This document shows, piece by piece, positions 35,694 to 42,848 of a stretch of DNA of 64,000 bases. Both the position numbers and the translations under genes were made by a program. This DNA is from Onthophagus taurus (Eukaryota; Arthropoda; Insecta; Coleoptera; Scarabaeidae), in NCBI RefSeq assembly GCF_036711975.1, contig NC_091971.1:24311501-24375500 (forward strand). Reading direction: 5' to 3'. Under the pieces are notes generated by a model that had not been told where the DNA came from, ran no database searches, and was given only the letters and a program-made list of their open reading frames with translations. Position 1 is the stretch's first letter; each line of letters opens with the position of its first letter.

Positions 35694-36629
35694 TTATAAT
35701 ACATCTTTTTTTGCAATCCAAGAATTATGAGAGCTATCCACTCCCAACCATTTCACTCGGACTTTATTTCCTTTTCGACGAAGAACTTTTTCAATTAAAA
35801 ATACATCCGGGTGTTTCACACGTTGTAATTCTTCGTCGTAAAATGCTCCAAGAATGGGTTCTCCTCTACCATCTTTAATAAGGTAAGTCCTGGGATTAGT
35901 ATTTTGAACTGTCGCTATGGTGAAAATTTCATTGGACCAAGTTGGTTGGTAACGTTTAGCAAAAGCGTGTCTGTACTTGCTAATTCGCACGTGTTCCCCC
36001 ACATTAAATTTACGGTGGTTGGGGTCGACAACTTTAATGGAATTGTATACAGTATTTAACAGAGCAGATTCATTTCGTCGATTAACAGCTGAAGGTTTCA
36101 TGTGAATGGTGCGATGTATTGTGTTGTTGTAAGATTTTAGTAATTTGGATAGTAAGTCTAACCAGCGATAATTTCCTTGCATACTAAATTCTTTCCACAT
36201 TTTATTTTTTAGGGTTCTATTAAACCGTTCGATAATCGAGCTTTTTAAAGTGGAATAGGTGCTGTAATGATTAATGTTAAGTTGTTCCATTAATTTTTGA
36301 AAATCGCTATTGTAAAACTCTTTCCCATTATCGGTTTGTAAGTTGCTCGGAGTAATATTCTTTTTACTATGCAAAATGTCCTTCATAGCTTGAGTAACCT
36401 CTTTCCCAGTTTTGGTTTTGAGTGGTAAGGCCCATGCGTATTTTGAAAAAGCGTTGATAACAGTCAGTATATACTTGTAACCTTTATTGACCGACGCATA
36501 TGGGATCATTTCAACCAAATCAGCTTGATAAAGATCCAATAGTCCGTGAAGCAGAACGCGGCGTCGCCGATAATGTCGTCTCGCAGGTGCATGTAGTTCG
36601 TTAACGAGATCTCGCTTAACACTAACCAT
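35694..36629 (-). CDS. int: Polinton integrase with C-terminal chromodomain
   Basis: 311 residues from ATG 36627-36629. This retroviral-type integrase would join the element ends to host DNA. The core catalytic residues are D37 (YQADLVEM), D100 (LQTDNGKEF) and E134 (IIERFNRTLK). A basic arginine-rich stretch precedes the core. Residues about 274-311 (VFLIEKVLRRKGNKVRVKWL, then NSWI) form a chromodomain, which in other elements binds methylated histone tails and steers insertion. Its ATG overlaps the TAA of the upstream gene by one base (TAATG). The frame is intact. Confidence 0.95.
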   Translation of the reverse strand: MVSVKRDLVNELHAPARRHYRRRRVLLHGLLDLYQADLVEMIPYASVNKGYKYILTVINAFSKYAWALPLKTKTGKEVTQAMKDILHSKKNITPSNLQTDNGKEFYNSDFQKLMEQLNINHYSTYSTLKSSIIERFNRTLKNKMWKEFSMQGNYRWLDLLSKLLKSYNNTIHRTIHMKPSAVNRRNESALLNTVYNSIKVVDPNHRKFNVGEHVRISKYRHAFAKRYQPTWSNEIFTIATVQNTNPRTYLIKDGRGEPILGAFYDEELQRVKHPDVFLIEKVLRRKGNKVRVKWLGVDSSHNSWIAKKDVL

Positions 36630-37036
36630 TACTCTACAACCCCTTCAATCAACAACTCTACAAGAAAAGGTAGTCCTCCTATCGGTGCATTATTTTTACA
36701 CTTAATGGTATCTCCGCGTTTGAGTTGGACTCCCTGGAGCGACTTAATAACGATATCGTTAACAAGTAACTGAACATGAGCGGACTTTACAACATCTTTT
36801 ATCATACCTTCGTAGAAAGAATTGATGTAATCCGTAATTCCACTTTTGTTTGTGATTTTATAAAGTTTTGTTTTTGGATCAACATCTCCATCACCACGTA
36901 AAGTTAAAATAAATGTTGATGAAGGTTGTAGAACTTCGGATCTTGCTATGTGGTTCTGTATAACATGGTGGTGAACATGCTTACCAAATTTATCGATAGA
37001 TGTAGAACCATGTTCACCAAAACGGTTTAAAGGCAT
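36629..37036 (-). CDS. Small conserved Polinton protein, 135 residues, function unknown
   Basis: ATG at 37034-37036. No catalytic motif is visible. It has a histidine cluster (KHVHHHVIQNH) near residue 20-30 and a beta-rich remainder (FILTLRGDGDVD, LVNDIVIKS). The C-terminal part is hydrophobic and acidic. It sits between the integrase and the conserved split gene, a position commonly held by small Polinton proteins of unknown role. It has its own TATATAAA about 36 bp upstream. Confidence 0.75.
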   Translation of the reverse strand: MPLNRFGEHGSTSIDKFGKHVHHHVIQNHIARSEVLQPSSTFILTLRGDGDVDPKTKLYKITNKSGITDYINSFYEGMIKDVVKSAHVQLLVNDIVIKSLQGVQLKRGDTIKCKNNAPIGGLPFLVELLIEGVVE

Positions 37037-37071
37037 ATTGGCTTCTGAAGCGTCACAGAAACAGAAAAAAG

Positions 37072-37079
37072 TTTATATA
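37072..37079 (-). promoter_or_regulatory. Candidate TATA box for the 135-residue gene and integrase
   Basis: On the - strand the sequence reads GGGTATATAAACTT. It lies 36 bp upstream of the ATG at 37036 and only a few bases beyond the stop of the preceding gene (37083), so intergenic space is almost nil. Confidence 0.55.
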
Positions 37080-37082
37080 CCC

Positions 37083-37769
37083 TTAACGAATGACTTGCGC
37101 TTCCCGTAATTCCTCTATCAGGGATATAATTTCGTTATGATGAGCAGTATGACCTGCTGCTTCGGAAGCAAGTAGTAAACGCAACCGATCAACTAATTCG
37201 TTCACGTCGTCCCAGTATTCGTACTCTTTAATTGCAGCAGGTACTAACAACTTATTTAAGTGACCTGATCCAGTTTTAGGTTTTGGCCAATATCGAGCCC
37301 AGTACACATTTGGTCTTTGACCCAAGGAAATTGGTTTGATTATGTTCACAAACTTTTCATTTTCATCATCAGTTATGATACTTTTTGAAGCGTCATAATC
37401 TCTTTTATGTACATTCGAACGTTGTAAGATATCTTTGTAATTTCTCGCATCTGGTAAAGTAAATTTACCCGGTTTATTTTTGAATAACAACTCGTATAAC
37501 CCCGGTGTTCCTGTATACGTAAATTCACCCACCAAAATGTTTTTCCCGTCAAACGTTATTGGTTGATTTGCGATATACAATCCACCGGTAAGTGCACGAA
37601 CACCGTAAGTTTGATCGAACTCGTTATTTACATCTACTGTTAAACCCGTAACATAGGTACGTGGTAAGGGGTCCAGCTGTCCTAAAGCTTCTCGAATAAC
37701 TGTCTGTTCCATTATTCCCTCCATATTCTCTTTCATGCGCGCCAACCCTAGCGTCCCGCTCGTAGACAT
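37083..37769 (-). CDS. Conserved Polinton protein, C-terminal part (GTPGLYELLF family)
   Basis: 228 codons, open from an ATG that directly follows a stop. It carries the family signature TGTPGLYELLFKNKPGKFTL at about residues 85-104, preceded by GGLYIANQPITFDGKNILVG and followed by YKDILQRSNVHKRDYDA. This protein is common in animal Polintons; its function is not established, though a virion role is often assumed. In relatives it is usually fused to the coiled-coil part encoded just upstream, here in another frame (37624-38238). The two frames overlap by 146 bases, so one copy-specific frameshift in 37700-37769 is likely. A separate start is possible. Confidence 0.8.
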   Translation of the reverse strand: MSTSGTLGLARMKENMEGIMEQTVIREALGQLDPLPRTYVTGLTVDVNNEFDQTYGVRALTGGLYIANQPITFDGKNILVGEFTYTGTPGLYELLFKNKPGKFTLPDARNYKDILQRSNVHKRDYDASKSIITDDENEKFVNIIKPISLGQRPNVYWARYWPKPKTGSGHLNKLLVPAAIKEYEYWDDVNELVDRLRLLLASEAAGHTAHHNEIISLIEELREAQVIR

Positions 37770-38238
37770 CTAAAGATGTGTCTGACTCACGAACAGAAAA
37801 CTCAGGTGTAGTATCTCGACCCTCGAACACCTCTTCGTCGCTGAGAAATTGCGGACTCCGTGCGAGTTCCGGTGAAACATCCATGCTAGCTCCCGGTTTA
37901 ATGGGTGTTGACGTAACTCTACGTTTAGGTTTCACTCTAGGAGTTTCCAGTTTAAGTCCTTTAGAAGGTTTCTGCAAGTCAGCCAGTAAGGCTGAGATAT
38001 CTGGTGACTGCTCCTTTTTCGGGGTAAATAAATCACGTTTTATCCCGAATTTATTGTCGAGCGCTAATAAATTGACAGTTTGTAATTTTTTGGAAATATC
38101 TGTCAGAGGTTCTTTCAGTGGAGCGAGTTGAGCTTCGGCAATGGACTGCTTCTGTTTTATATCTCCTTTCAAAGTGCGTATTTTATGTTTAACATCTTCT
38201 CGCGCAGCTATTAACTGTTGTGCAACATTACGATTCAT
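37624..38238 (-). CDS. Conserved Polinton protein, N-terminal coiled-coil part
   Basis: 204 codons from ATG 38238. The first 60 residues (MNRNVAQQLIAAREDVKHKI onward) are heptad-like and basic, consistent with a coiled coil. The middle is low-complexity, with many S, T and P. The last 30-40 residues after about residue 165 show no conservation, as expected if the true frame has been left. The homologous continuation lies in the +1 frame (37083-37769). Most likely a broken single gene of about 390 residues. Confidence 0.78.
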   Translation of the reverse strand: MNRNVAQQLIAAREDVKHKIRTLKGDIKQKQSIAEAQLAPLKEPLTDISKKLQTVNLLALDNKFGIKRDLFTPKKEQSPDISALLADLQKPSKGLKLETPRVKPKRRVTSTPIKPGASMDVSPELARSPQFLSDEEVFEGRDTTPEFSVRESDTSLDVYERDARVGAHEREYGGNNGTDSYSRSFRTAGPLTTYLCYGFNSRCK

Positions 38239-38301
38239 AGTTCAACGTGATAGTGTAATGATCGCACAGAGACTGAGCATGCAGTCGTAAAGTCAACGGT
38301 T

Positions 38302-39003
38302 TTACAGTATAATGTACTCATCGAAACCTTTCCGATAGCGTCCGTTATTTTTATCGCAATCTAAATCAATAACTAATATACCGTGCGGTGTATCCCAACA
38401 AGTTCGACAAATTCTGACAAAATCATCCCACGTAATGTCCCCTAGCAAATGATCGTTGTAAATATGTTTCAAGTTAGTGAGATCTTGTTTAAATAAAACT
38501 AAAAGGTTGCAATTGTCACGTAAAAGCTGCTTGGAAATGGCGCTATAACTTTGAGCGAGTAAAAAAGTATCAACGTTTCTATGACGACCGTATGAAAAAT
38601 ATTCCTTGATAATCTGTTGCTCTGTAGGAGCAATATCATCAAAAATAATAATTGAATATTCTTTCACCTTTGACGGTGGTAGAAATCGTCCGACATCTGA
38701 GTATTCATAATAGCCGCAAGAGCGGATAGGTTTAAGTAATTGTCGTAGAAATTCGTATTTGATTTGGTAGAGTGAATTAGAGCACAAATATACATTCAAA
38801 AAGCGCAACCCGTTGAGAGCTGTCAATAAAGTTAACATTACGTTTGTTTTTCCGGCACCCGAAGAACCAATTATCAAACCACGTTTACATTCCCCACCAA
38901 ATAATTCGCTATGTCGTTTAAATTTATTTGCAGCGAAGTCGTTATGAAGATTACAGATTGGTAGTGTTAAAGGTTGGCTAACAAACTTAACGTCTTCAAC
39001 CAT
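38302..39003 (-). CDS. atp: A32-like (FtsK/HerA family) packaging ATPase
   Basis: 233 residues from ATG 39003. It would drive DNA into capsids by ATP hydrolysis. Walker A is GSSGAGKT at 46-53 and Walker B is IIIFDD at 118-123. A later polar segment, LLAQSYSAISKQLLRDN, matches the sensor region of viral A32-type ATPases. Length and motifs fit Polinton ATPases. The frame is intact. Confidence 0.94.
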   Translation of the reverse strand: MVEDVKFVSQPLTLPICNLHNDFAANKFKRHSELFGGECKRGLIIGSSGAGKTNVMLTLLTALNGLRFLNVYLCSNSLYQIKYEFLRQLLKPIRSCGYYEYSDVGRFLPPSKVKEYSIIIFDDIAPTEQQIIKEYFSYGRHRNVDTFLLAQSYSAISKQLLRDNCNLLVLFKQDLTNLKHIYNDHLLGDITWDDFVRICRTCWDTPHGILVIDLDCDKNNGRYRKGFDEYIIL

Positions 39004-39643
39004 GCTGACGGGTGATACTTGAACGGGAGATTAACAAGAAATGAAGTCGTAGTAGAAAACAATGTTTATTTTATCATAAAATGTAGCATACAAAAAATTT
39101 CAGCAGATTATTTATTATCATTGTTTCAAAATAATGGTTTACAACACTTTAACTATATAAACTGTTAACATTGAGTTTGAAAGTTATTTAAAGCGTGCGT
39201 AATATTACACAATATTTATTTTACAATAAGACGTGGTATACATAAATTTACAAAATTATTTATTATCATGATTTCAAAAGTATCTGTATGGTTGATGTAG
39301 TAGAACCACCAGTGGGTTATTCACAGTGGGTTATGTGATTAAACAAAATAAAGCAGTGTAAGTCACAGTACAATTTACACTACTTAGTATTAAATTAACA
39401 ATAAGTAGATACGGTAAATATTCAAATAAGTAATTAATAATACATATTAACAAAAGCATGGGAGCGGTAACAATAAGTAGATACGGTAAATATTCAAATA
39501 AATAATTAATAATACATATAAACAAAAGCATGGGAGCGGAAAAGGTGAAAAGGAAGCGAACTTGTTGTCATATCATCAATTCGAACGATTTTCAGTATCA
39601 TACAAGGATGGTGTACAAATTTGAAAAAACCACCTACAACATA
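39004..39643. other. AT-rich intergenic block with direct repeats
   Basis: No credible gene. A diverged direct repeat of about 75 bp with the shared core ATTATTTATTATCAT occurs near 39064-39140 and 39208-39285. A 72-bp unit occurs twice in tandem at 39397-39540. A short GTGGGTTAT doublet lies at 39310-39335. This may hold regulatory or replication signals. Confidence 0.7.
39397..39540. repeat. 72-bp tandem duplication
   Basis: ATAAGTAGATACGGTAAATA begins at 39401 and again at 39473. Each copy ends in GCATGGGAGCGG, with only a few differences between them. Confidence 0.9.
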
Positions 39644-40204
39644 TTAGTTGCTGAGACATCCCTCCGACAATTCCTCAGTACTTTGATCCTCCTCAAGTTG
39701 TGGTTTAAAACAGACTCGAAACAAAGACACACGACAACACATCGCACACCAATATTTTTTATTTAAAATAATAGTCTGCAATCGTTCAGAAGATGCATAC
39801 TTTATTTTCGAGCGCAATTTCACACGACAATCCAGTTGTAAAACGTTCGTTATACTAATATGGTGTAGGCGGCGTCGACAACGATAGCAAAGGTTGCCCA
39901 AATGTGATTCATAAAAAACATACCTTGCTTGATACTGAAGACCCACTCCGAAAGTTGAACTCCAATCAACCGGAGAACCGTGGAACAACTTATGTACGGT
40001 GCCTTGCGACATTTTCTTTCCAAAGCGTTCCACGGTGGGGAAGCAAACCTCCCCAAGATTGATTCGATCGCCCTTTCGGGATATTCGACGCCAGAAGCAT
40101 ATGTCCCAGCTGTACATTACGTTTAGTAGTAGAGTCTTTGGTAAAACATCTACTAACCGCAACGTACGGTCTTTACGGGAAATCGTCGAATTAACGCTCT
40201 CCAT
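39644..40204 (-). CDS. Unassigned Polinton gene 1 (Cys-rich C-terminal half)
   Basis: 186 residues from the first ATG (40204). The frame is open a little further, to where a strong 3' splice-like signal occurs (TTTTTTTGTCTCTTGCAG, exon edge at about 40227), so a spliced upstream exon may supply the start. The N-terminus has a leucine pattern (LQELAMESV, then LVDVLPKTLLLNVMYSW) that recalls F-box or SOCS-box helices; this is speculative. Two Cys pairs (CYRC, CAMCC) lie in the second half. It is not one of the core Polinton proteins I recognise. Confidence 0.5.
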   Translation of the reverse strand: MESVNSTISRKDRTLRLVDVLPKTLLLNVMYSWDICFWRRISRKGDRINLGEVCFPTVERFGKKMSQGTVHKLFHGSPVDWSSTFGVGLQYQARYVFYESHLGNLCYRCRRRLHHISITNVLQLDCRVKLRSKIKYASSERLQTIILNKKYWCAMCCRVSLFRVCFKPQLEEDQSTEELSEGCLSN

Positions 40205-40272
40205 AGCCAACTCCTGCAACGTTAACACTGCAAGAGACAAAAAAACTGAACGAGCTTCAAAAAAAAACGCTA

Positions 40273-41247
40273 TTAACCGTTGTCAGGCAGCAGCCTGAGA
40301 AGGGACTTATACAGGTTAATTTTGGTGTTGTACATGTTAAGGATGTTTGAAGAAGCAGCAAAGCAGACGGTGGGATTCTGATTTACTGCATTCAACGCGT
40401 TCACGAAGTGGCGCTTTGGTTTTGTCACTTTGGTTTGCAATTGAGGTTTCAAGCCCAAGATGAAAAAATCCTCTTGGGACAAAAGACTGCTTGCCAAGTC
40501 GGTTGTTGAATGCAGAAACGCATCAACCCATGGGTCGGGATGTGCGGTATTTACAGCTGGAAGATTTTGCCTCTGCGGGATAGTAGGGATAGGTAAAGGT
40601 GGTGGGAACACCACATTTTGTGGTGGGATAGTTGTGATAGTTGGCGGGCTGTCACTGATGTCGATGGTCACCTCTGGCGGAGATGTAACCACCGTTGCAG
40701 GTCTGGTTACTGTAGCGAGTGTAGGTACTCTTCGTGTGTTACGCGGAAGTTTGGCTAATGCGTTGCGCAGCAATCTACAGGAGTCTTGTGAAGCAGGAGA
40801 AGGGTTTGGGCGGGTAGTTTGTTTCACGCAACCCCTTGACAACAAGTTGACGCGTTTTTTTATACGGCGGGATGTGTACCGTATGGGTCCACTCGAGAAG
40901 ACAGGCGAAACACATATCCTATCGGAGAGTTGGGATACGTCTTCCGTCGCTGGTACAGACGGTGCCGCAAGCACCTGGTTTTCAGCAGGTGCTTGACTTG
41001 TGACATCCGTATGTACAATATCTGGAAGTGGTTGTACCACGTCGGCCTGATTGGTAGCAGGTTCATGTGGCACAACAACTTCCTGATATGTTCCTTCTTC
41101 TCGTATCTCCATACTGATGCGAGTTAAGCCGTAGGACGACAAGGTTGGACTGGTGGTAACAATCGCACCATTGTCGTCCCCTGGCTGGGACCGGAGCTCA
41201 TTCATTATTTGCTCGTACAGTGGTGGGTCTGTTGTGAAATCCTGCAT
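40273..41247 (-). CDS. Unassigned Polinton gene 2, proline-rich protein with PPxY motif
   Basis: 325 residues from the first ATG (41247); the frame is open to 41346 without another ATG. The middle third is rich in P, T, S and V and looks disordered. PPLY at residues 8-11 is a PPxY motif, the type that recruits NEDD4-family ubiquitin ligases in retroviral Gag and adenovirus protein VI. A basic patch (RRIKKRVNLLSRG) lies about residue 125, and the C-terminal 90 residues look folded (WVDAFLHSTTDLASSLL onward). No family recognised. A virion or budding-like role is inference. Confidence 0.55.
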   Translation of the reverse strand: MQDFTTDPPLYEQIMNELRSQPGDDNGAIVTTSPTLSSYGLTRISMEIREEGTYQEVVVPHEPATNQADVVQPLPDIVHTDVTSQAPAENQVLAAPSVPATEDVSQLSDRICVSPVFSSGPIRYTSRRIKKRVNLLSRGCVKQTTRPNPSPASQDSCRLLRNALAKLPRNTRRVPTLATVTRPATVVTSPPEVTIDISDSPPTITTIPPQNVVFPPPLPIPTIPQRQNLPAVNTAHPDPWVDAFLHSTTDLASSLLSQEDFFILGLKPQLQTKVTKPKRHFVNALNAVNQNPTVCFAASSNILNMYNTKINLYKSLLRLLPDNG

Positions 41248-41488
41248 GGTACGACTCAAACCGTCAAAGTTGCCGCTGCAATATAATGGTAACGACGGTA
41301 GGCTTGACTCAACAACATTCGTACTGTCGTTATTGCAGCACGGCAACCAGTGGGTCGGTCATACCATCGGTATTATCGCTTGCACGAGCGTGGCTGTTAC
41401 CAATTAAGTGAAGCATAATGGGAAAGACTTCAAGGAATCAAAAGGGTTACAAAAAATTTGGATTATTTTATTAAAATTATACGTTCGC

Positions 41489-41549
41489 TCACGTCTGACA
41501 AGTTTGCAATGCGCTGAAGAACCACTTTTCTCAGCGTATAACAATTAAT
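41489..41549. repeat. 61-bp direct repeat, copy 1
   Basis: TCACGTCTGACAAGTTTGCA to the end AACAATTAAT. Copy 2 starts 138 bp further on and differs by one base near its start. Confidence 0.9.
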
Positions 41550-41626
41550 GTCTGAAATCATCACAAACATACATGAAGAAAACCGATAAACTGATTGATG
41601 TAACTTACTTTTCAAATGGTTTTCTA

Positions 41627-41687
41627 TCACGTCTGACAGGTTTGCAATGCGCTGAAGAACCACTTTTCTCAGCGTATAACAATTAAT
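41627..41687. repeat. 61-bp direct repeat, copy 2
   Basis: Same unit as 41489-41549, with G in place of A after TCTGACA. Confidence 0.9.
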
Positions 41688-41691
41688 ACCT

Positions 41692-41716
41692 GGGGAGGTG
41701 GGGAAGGGGGGGAGGG
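41692..41716 (+). other. G-quadruplex-type motif
   Basis: G-runs at 41692-41695, 41700-41703, 41706-41712 and 41714-41716, separated by 1-4 bases, meet the usual G4 pattern. Confidence 0.6.
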
Positions 41717-41772
41717 TGAGGTGAAGAGGTTTCTTTATATAAAACTCATCAATATGGATAAAAAAATAACAT

Positions 41773-42108
41773 TTATTTCTTTTCTAACGTACATTTAATA
41801 CAATGCATTTTAGGTGGTGGTGGTCCATCGAAATGAGTTTCCGCACAATCATTATTATAATGTTCAAGACACGGTAACTTCATTTGTAACATTTTCGATT
41901 GCTGGTAGGCGAACGGTAGTTGGGTCCAAATTCTTCGTAATTCCATAGATGGTACTTTATCAAAATAATACTGTGTTGGTAAATATTTTAAATCACGAGC
42001 TGGAATGTTCGCAAATGAGGCATCTCGTTCATGTTTTTTCATTACGCTGTACACTTTCTTGGCAGATGTAAGTGGCCAACACCCAAACACAGTGAACACT
42101 TGTTCCAT
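41773..42108 (-). CDS. Unassigned Polinton gene 3, 111 residues
   Basis: ATG 42108, preceded by an in-frame stop. No domain recognised. It has aromatic-rich middle sequence (LPTQYYFDKVPSMELRRIW) and a Cys/His C-terminus (CLEHYNNDCAETH, then CIKC) that could bind a metal. An AATAAA on the - strand lies at 41772-41777, right at its stop. It follows the 171-residue gene by about 50 bp in the same direction. Confidence 0.5.
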   Translation of the reverse strand: MEQVFTVFGCWPLTSAKKVYSVMKKHERDASFANIPARDLKYLPTQYYFDKVPSMELRRIWTQLPFAYQQSKMLQMKLPCLEHYNNDCAETHFDGPPPPKMHCIKCTLEKK

Positions 42109-42157
42109 CGCAACCAGCTCTTAACTATCCCCCATTACGACTTGTCTCTGCTTATAG

Positions 42158-42673
42158 TCACCGACTGTCTTTCGCATCCTTGTTTTGCACCCCCTCTTCG
42201 ACAACTTCTTGTAAGTGGCGTACATTGGAAAGAGCGCACATACTTCTTCGTCGCGAGTGAAAAGCACAGCTCGGTATACCCATCTCAAGTTTATAGATAC
42301 TACCTTCCAACGCAAATATCGGCGCGGAAATAATATGTCTTAAAAATTTAATTTTTTCAGGTCCTTTAACATACACTTTCTTGACATTCCGACACAGATA
42401 TTTGACTATGGCGTCGAATTCCATTGGATGGATAAAACCAACTTTCCAGTCGATGCAATGATGATGTGTCATTAACCAGTTTGCAGTATTCCTATATTTA
42501 GATGGTAATGAAGCTATACTGCTACTCGGTTGAAAAACGTGGTGGGTTATGCATTTGTTACTATCACATGATGCTAATTCTTTAGGTACGAACTGATCTT
42601 CGTTGACCATGAAACCTTGTATATCGAGAATTATGTATTGAGTTTTATTTGAATACATCTTGCTTCCGTACAT
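42158..42673 (-). CDS. Conserved insect-Polinton protein, possible RNase H-fold nuclease
   Basis: 171 residues from ATG 42673. It opens with YIILDIQGF and KELA, giving two acidic residues 15 apart (D17 and E32 from this ATG). These are followed by HHVFQPSSS, NWLMTHHHCIDW, KKVYVKGPEKIKFLRHII and SMCALSNVRHLQ. I recall this pattern from uncharacterised insect proteins near Polinton-like genes; the DI(Q/A)GF...KELA start resembles DnaQ-type exonucleases. The nuclease idea rests on pattern only. The last 15 residues after ALSNV are charged and less conserved. Confidence 0.6.
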   Translation of the reverse strand: MYGSKMYSNKTQYIILDIQGFMVNEDQFVPKELASCDSNKCITHHVFQPSSSIASLPSKYRNTANWLMTHHHCIDWKVGFIHPMEFDAIVKYLCRNVKKVYVKGPEKIKFLRHIISAPIFALEGSIYKLEMGIPSCAFHSRRRSMCALSNVRHLQEVVEEGVQNKDAKDSR

Positions 42674-42848
42674 CAACACGATTATCCATACTATGCAGCC
42701 GTAGAAATCTGTCGCACAACTTATACTCTACGACTTTTTTTTGTTTACGCTGAATATAGAAGTCTCACATTTCGGATGATGAGCTACGGGTGCGATGCGG
42801 TTCAGGATCCGATCCAACTACACACTACCAACCCTTCTTTCCCCATAC

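Larger units (their letters stand above)
41248..41772. other. Intergenic block: 61-bp direct repeats, G-rich tract, TATA-like site
   Basis: No gene is supported. Two 61-bp direct repeats lie at 41489-41549 and 41627-41687. A G-rich tract on the + strand at 41692-41730 has at least four G-runs of 3 to 7. On the - strand TATATAAAG occurs at 41733-41741, which could promote gene 2, with a leader of about 490 bases. The C-tract followed by CAG on that strand could also be a splice acceptor. Confidence 0.6.

Noticed and set aside
39530..39766. 78-codon + strand frame after the 72-bp repeat
   Set aside because: It overlaps the 3' end of the leftward unassigned gene 1 and has no motif.
40460..40996. 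178-codon + strand frame in the Polinton
   Set aside because: It is antisense to the proline-rich gene. Its G/V-rich composition mirrors the P/T-rich codons on the other strand.
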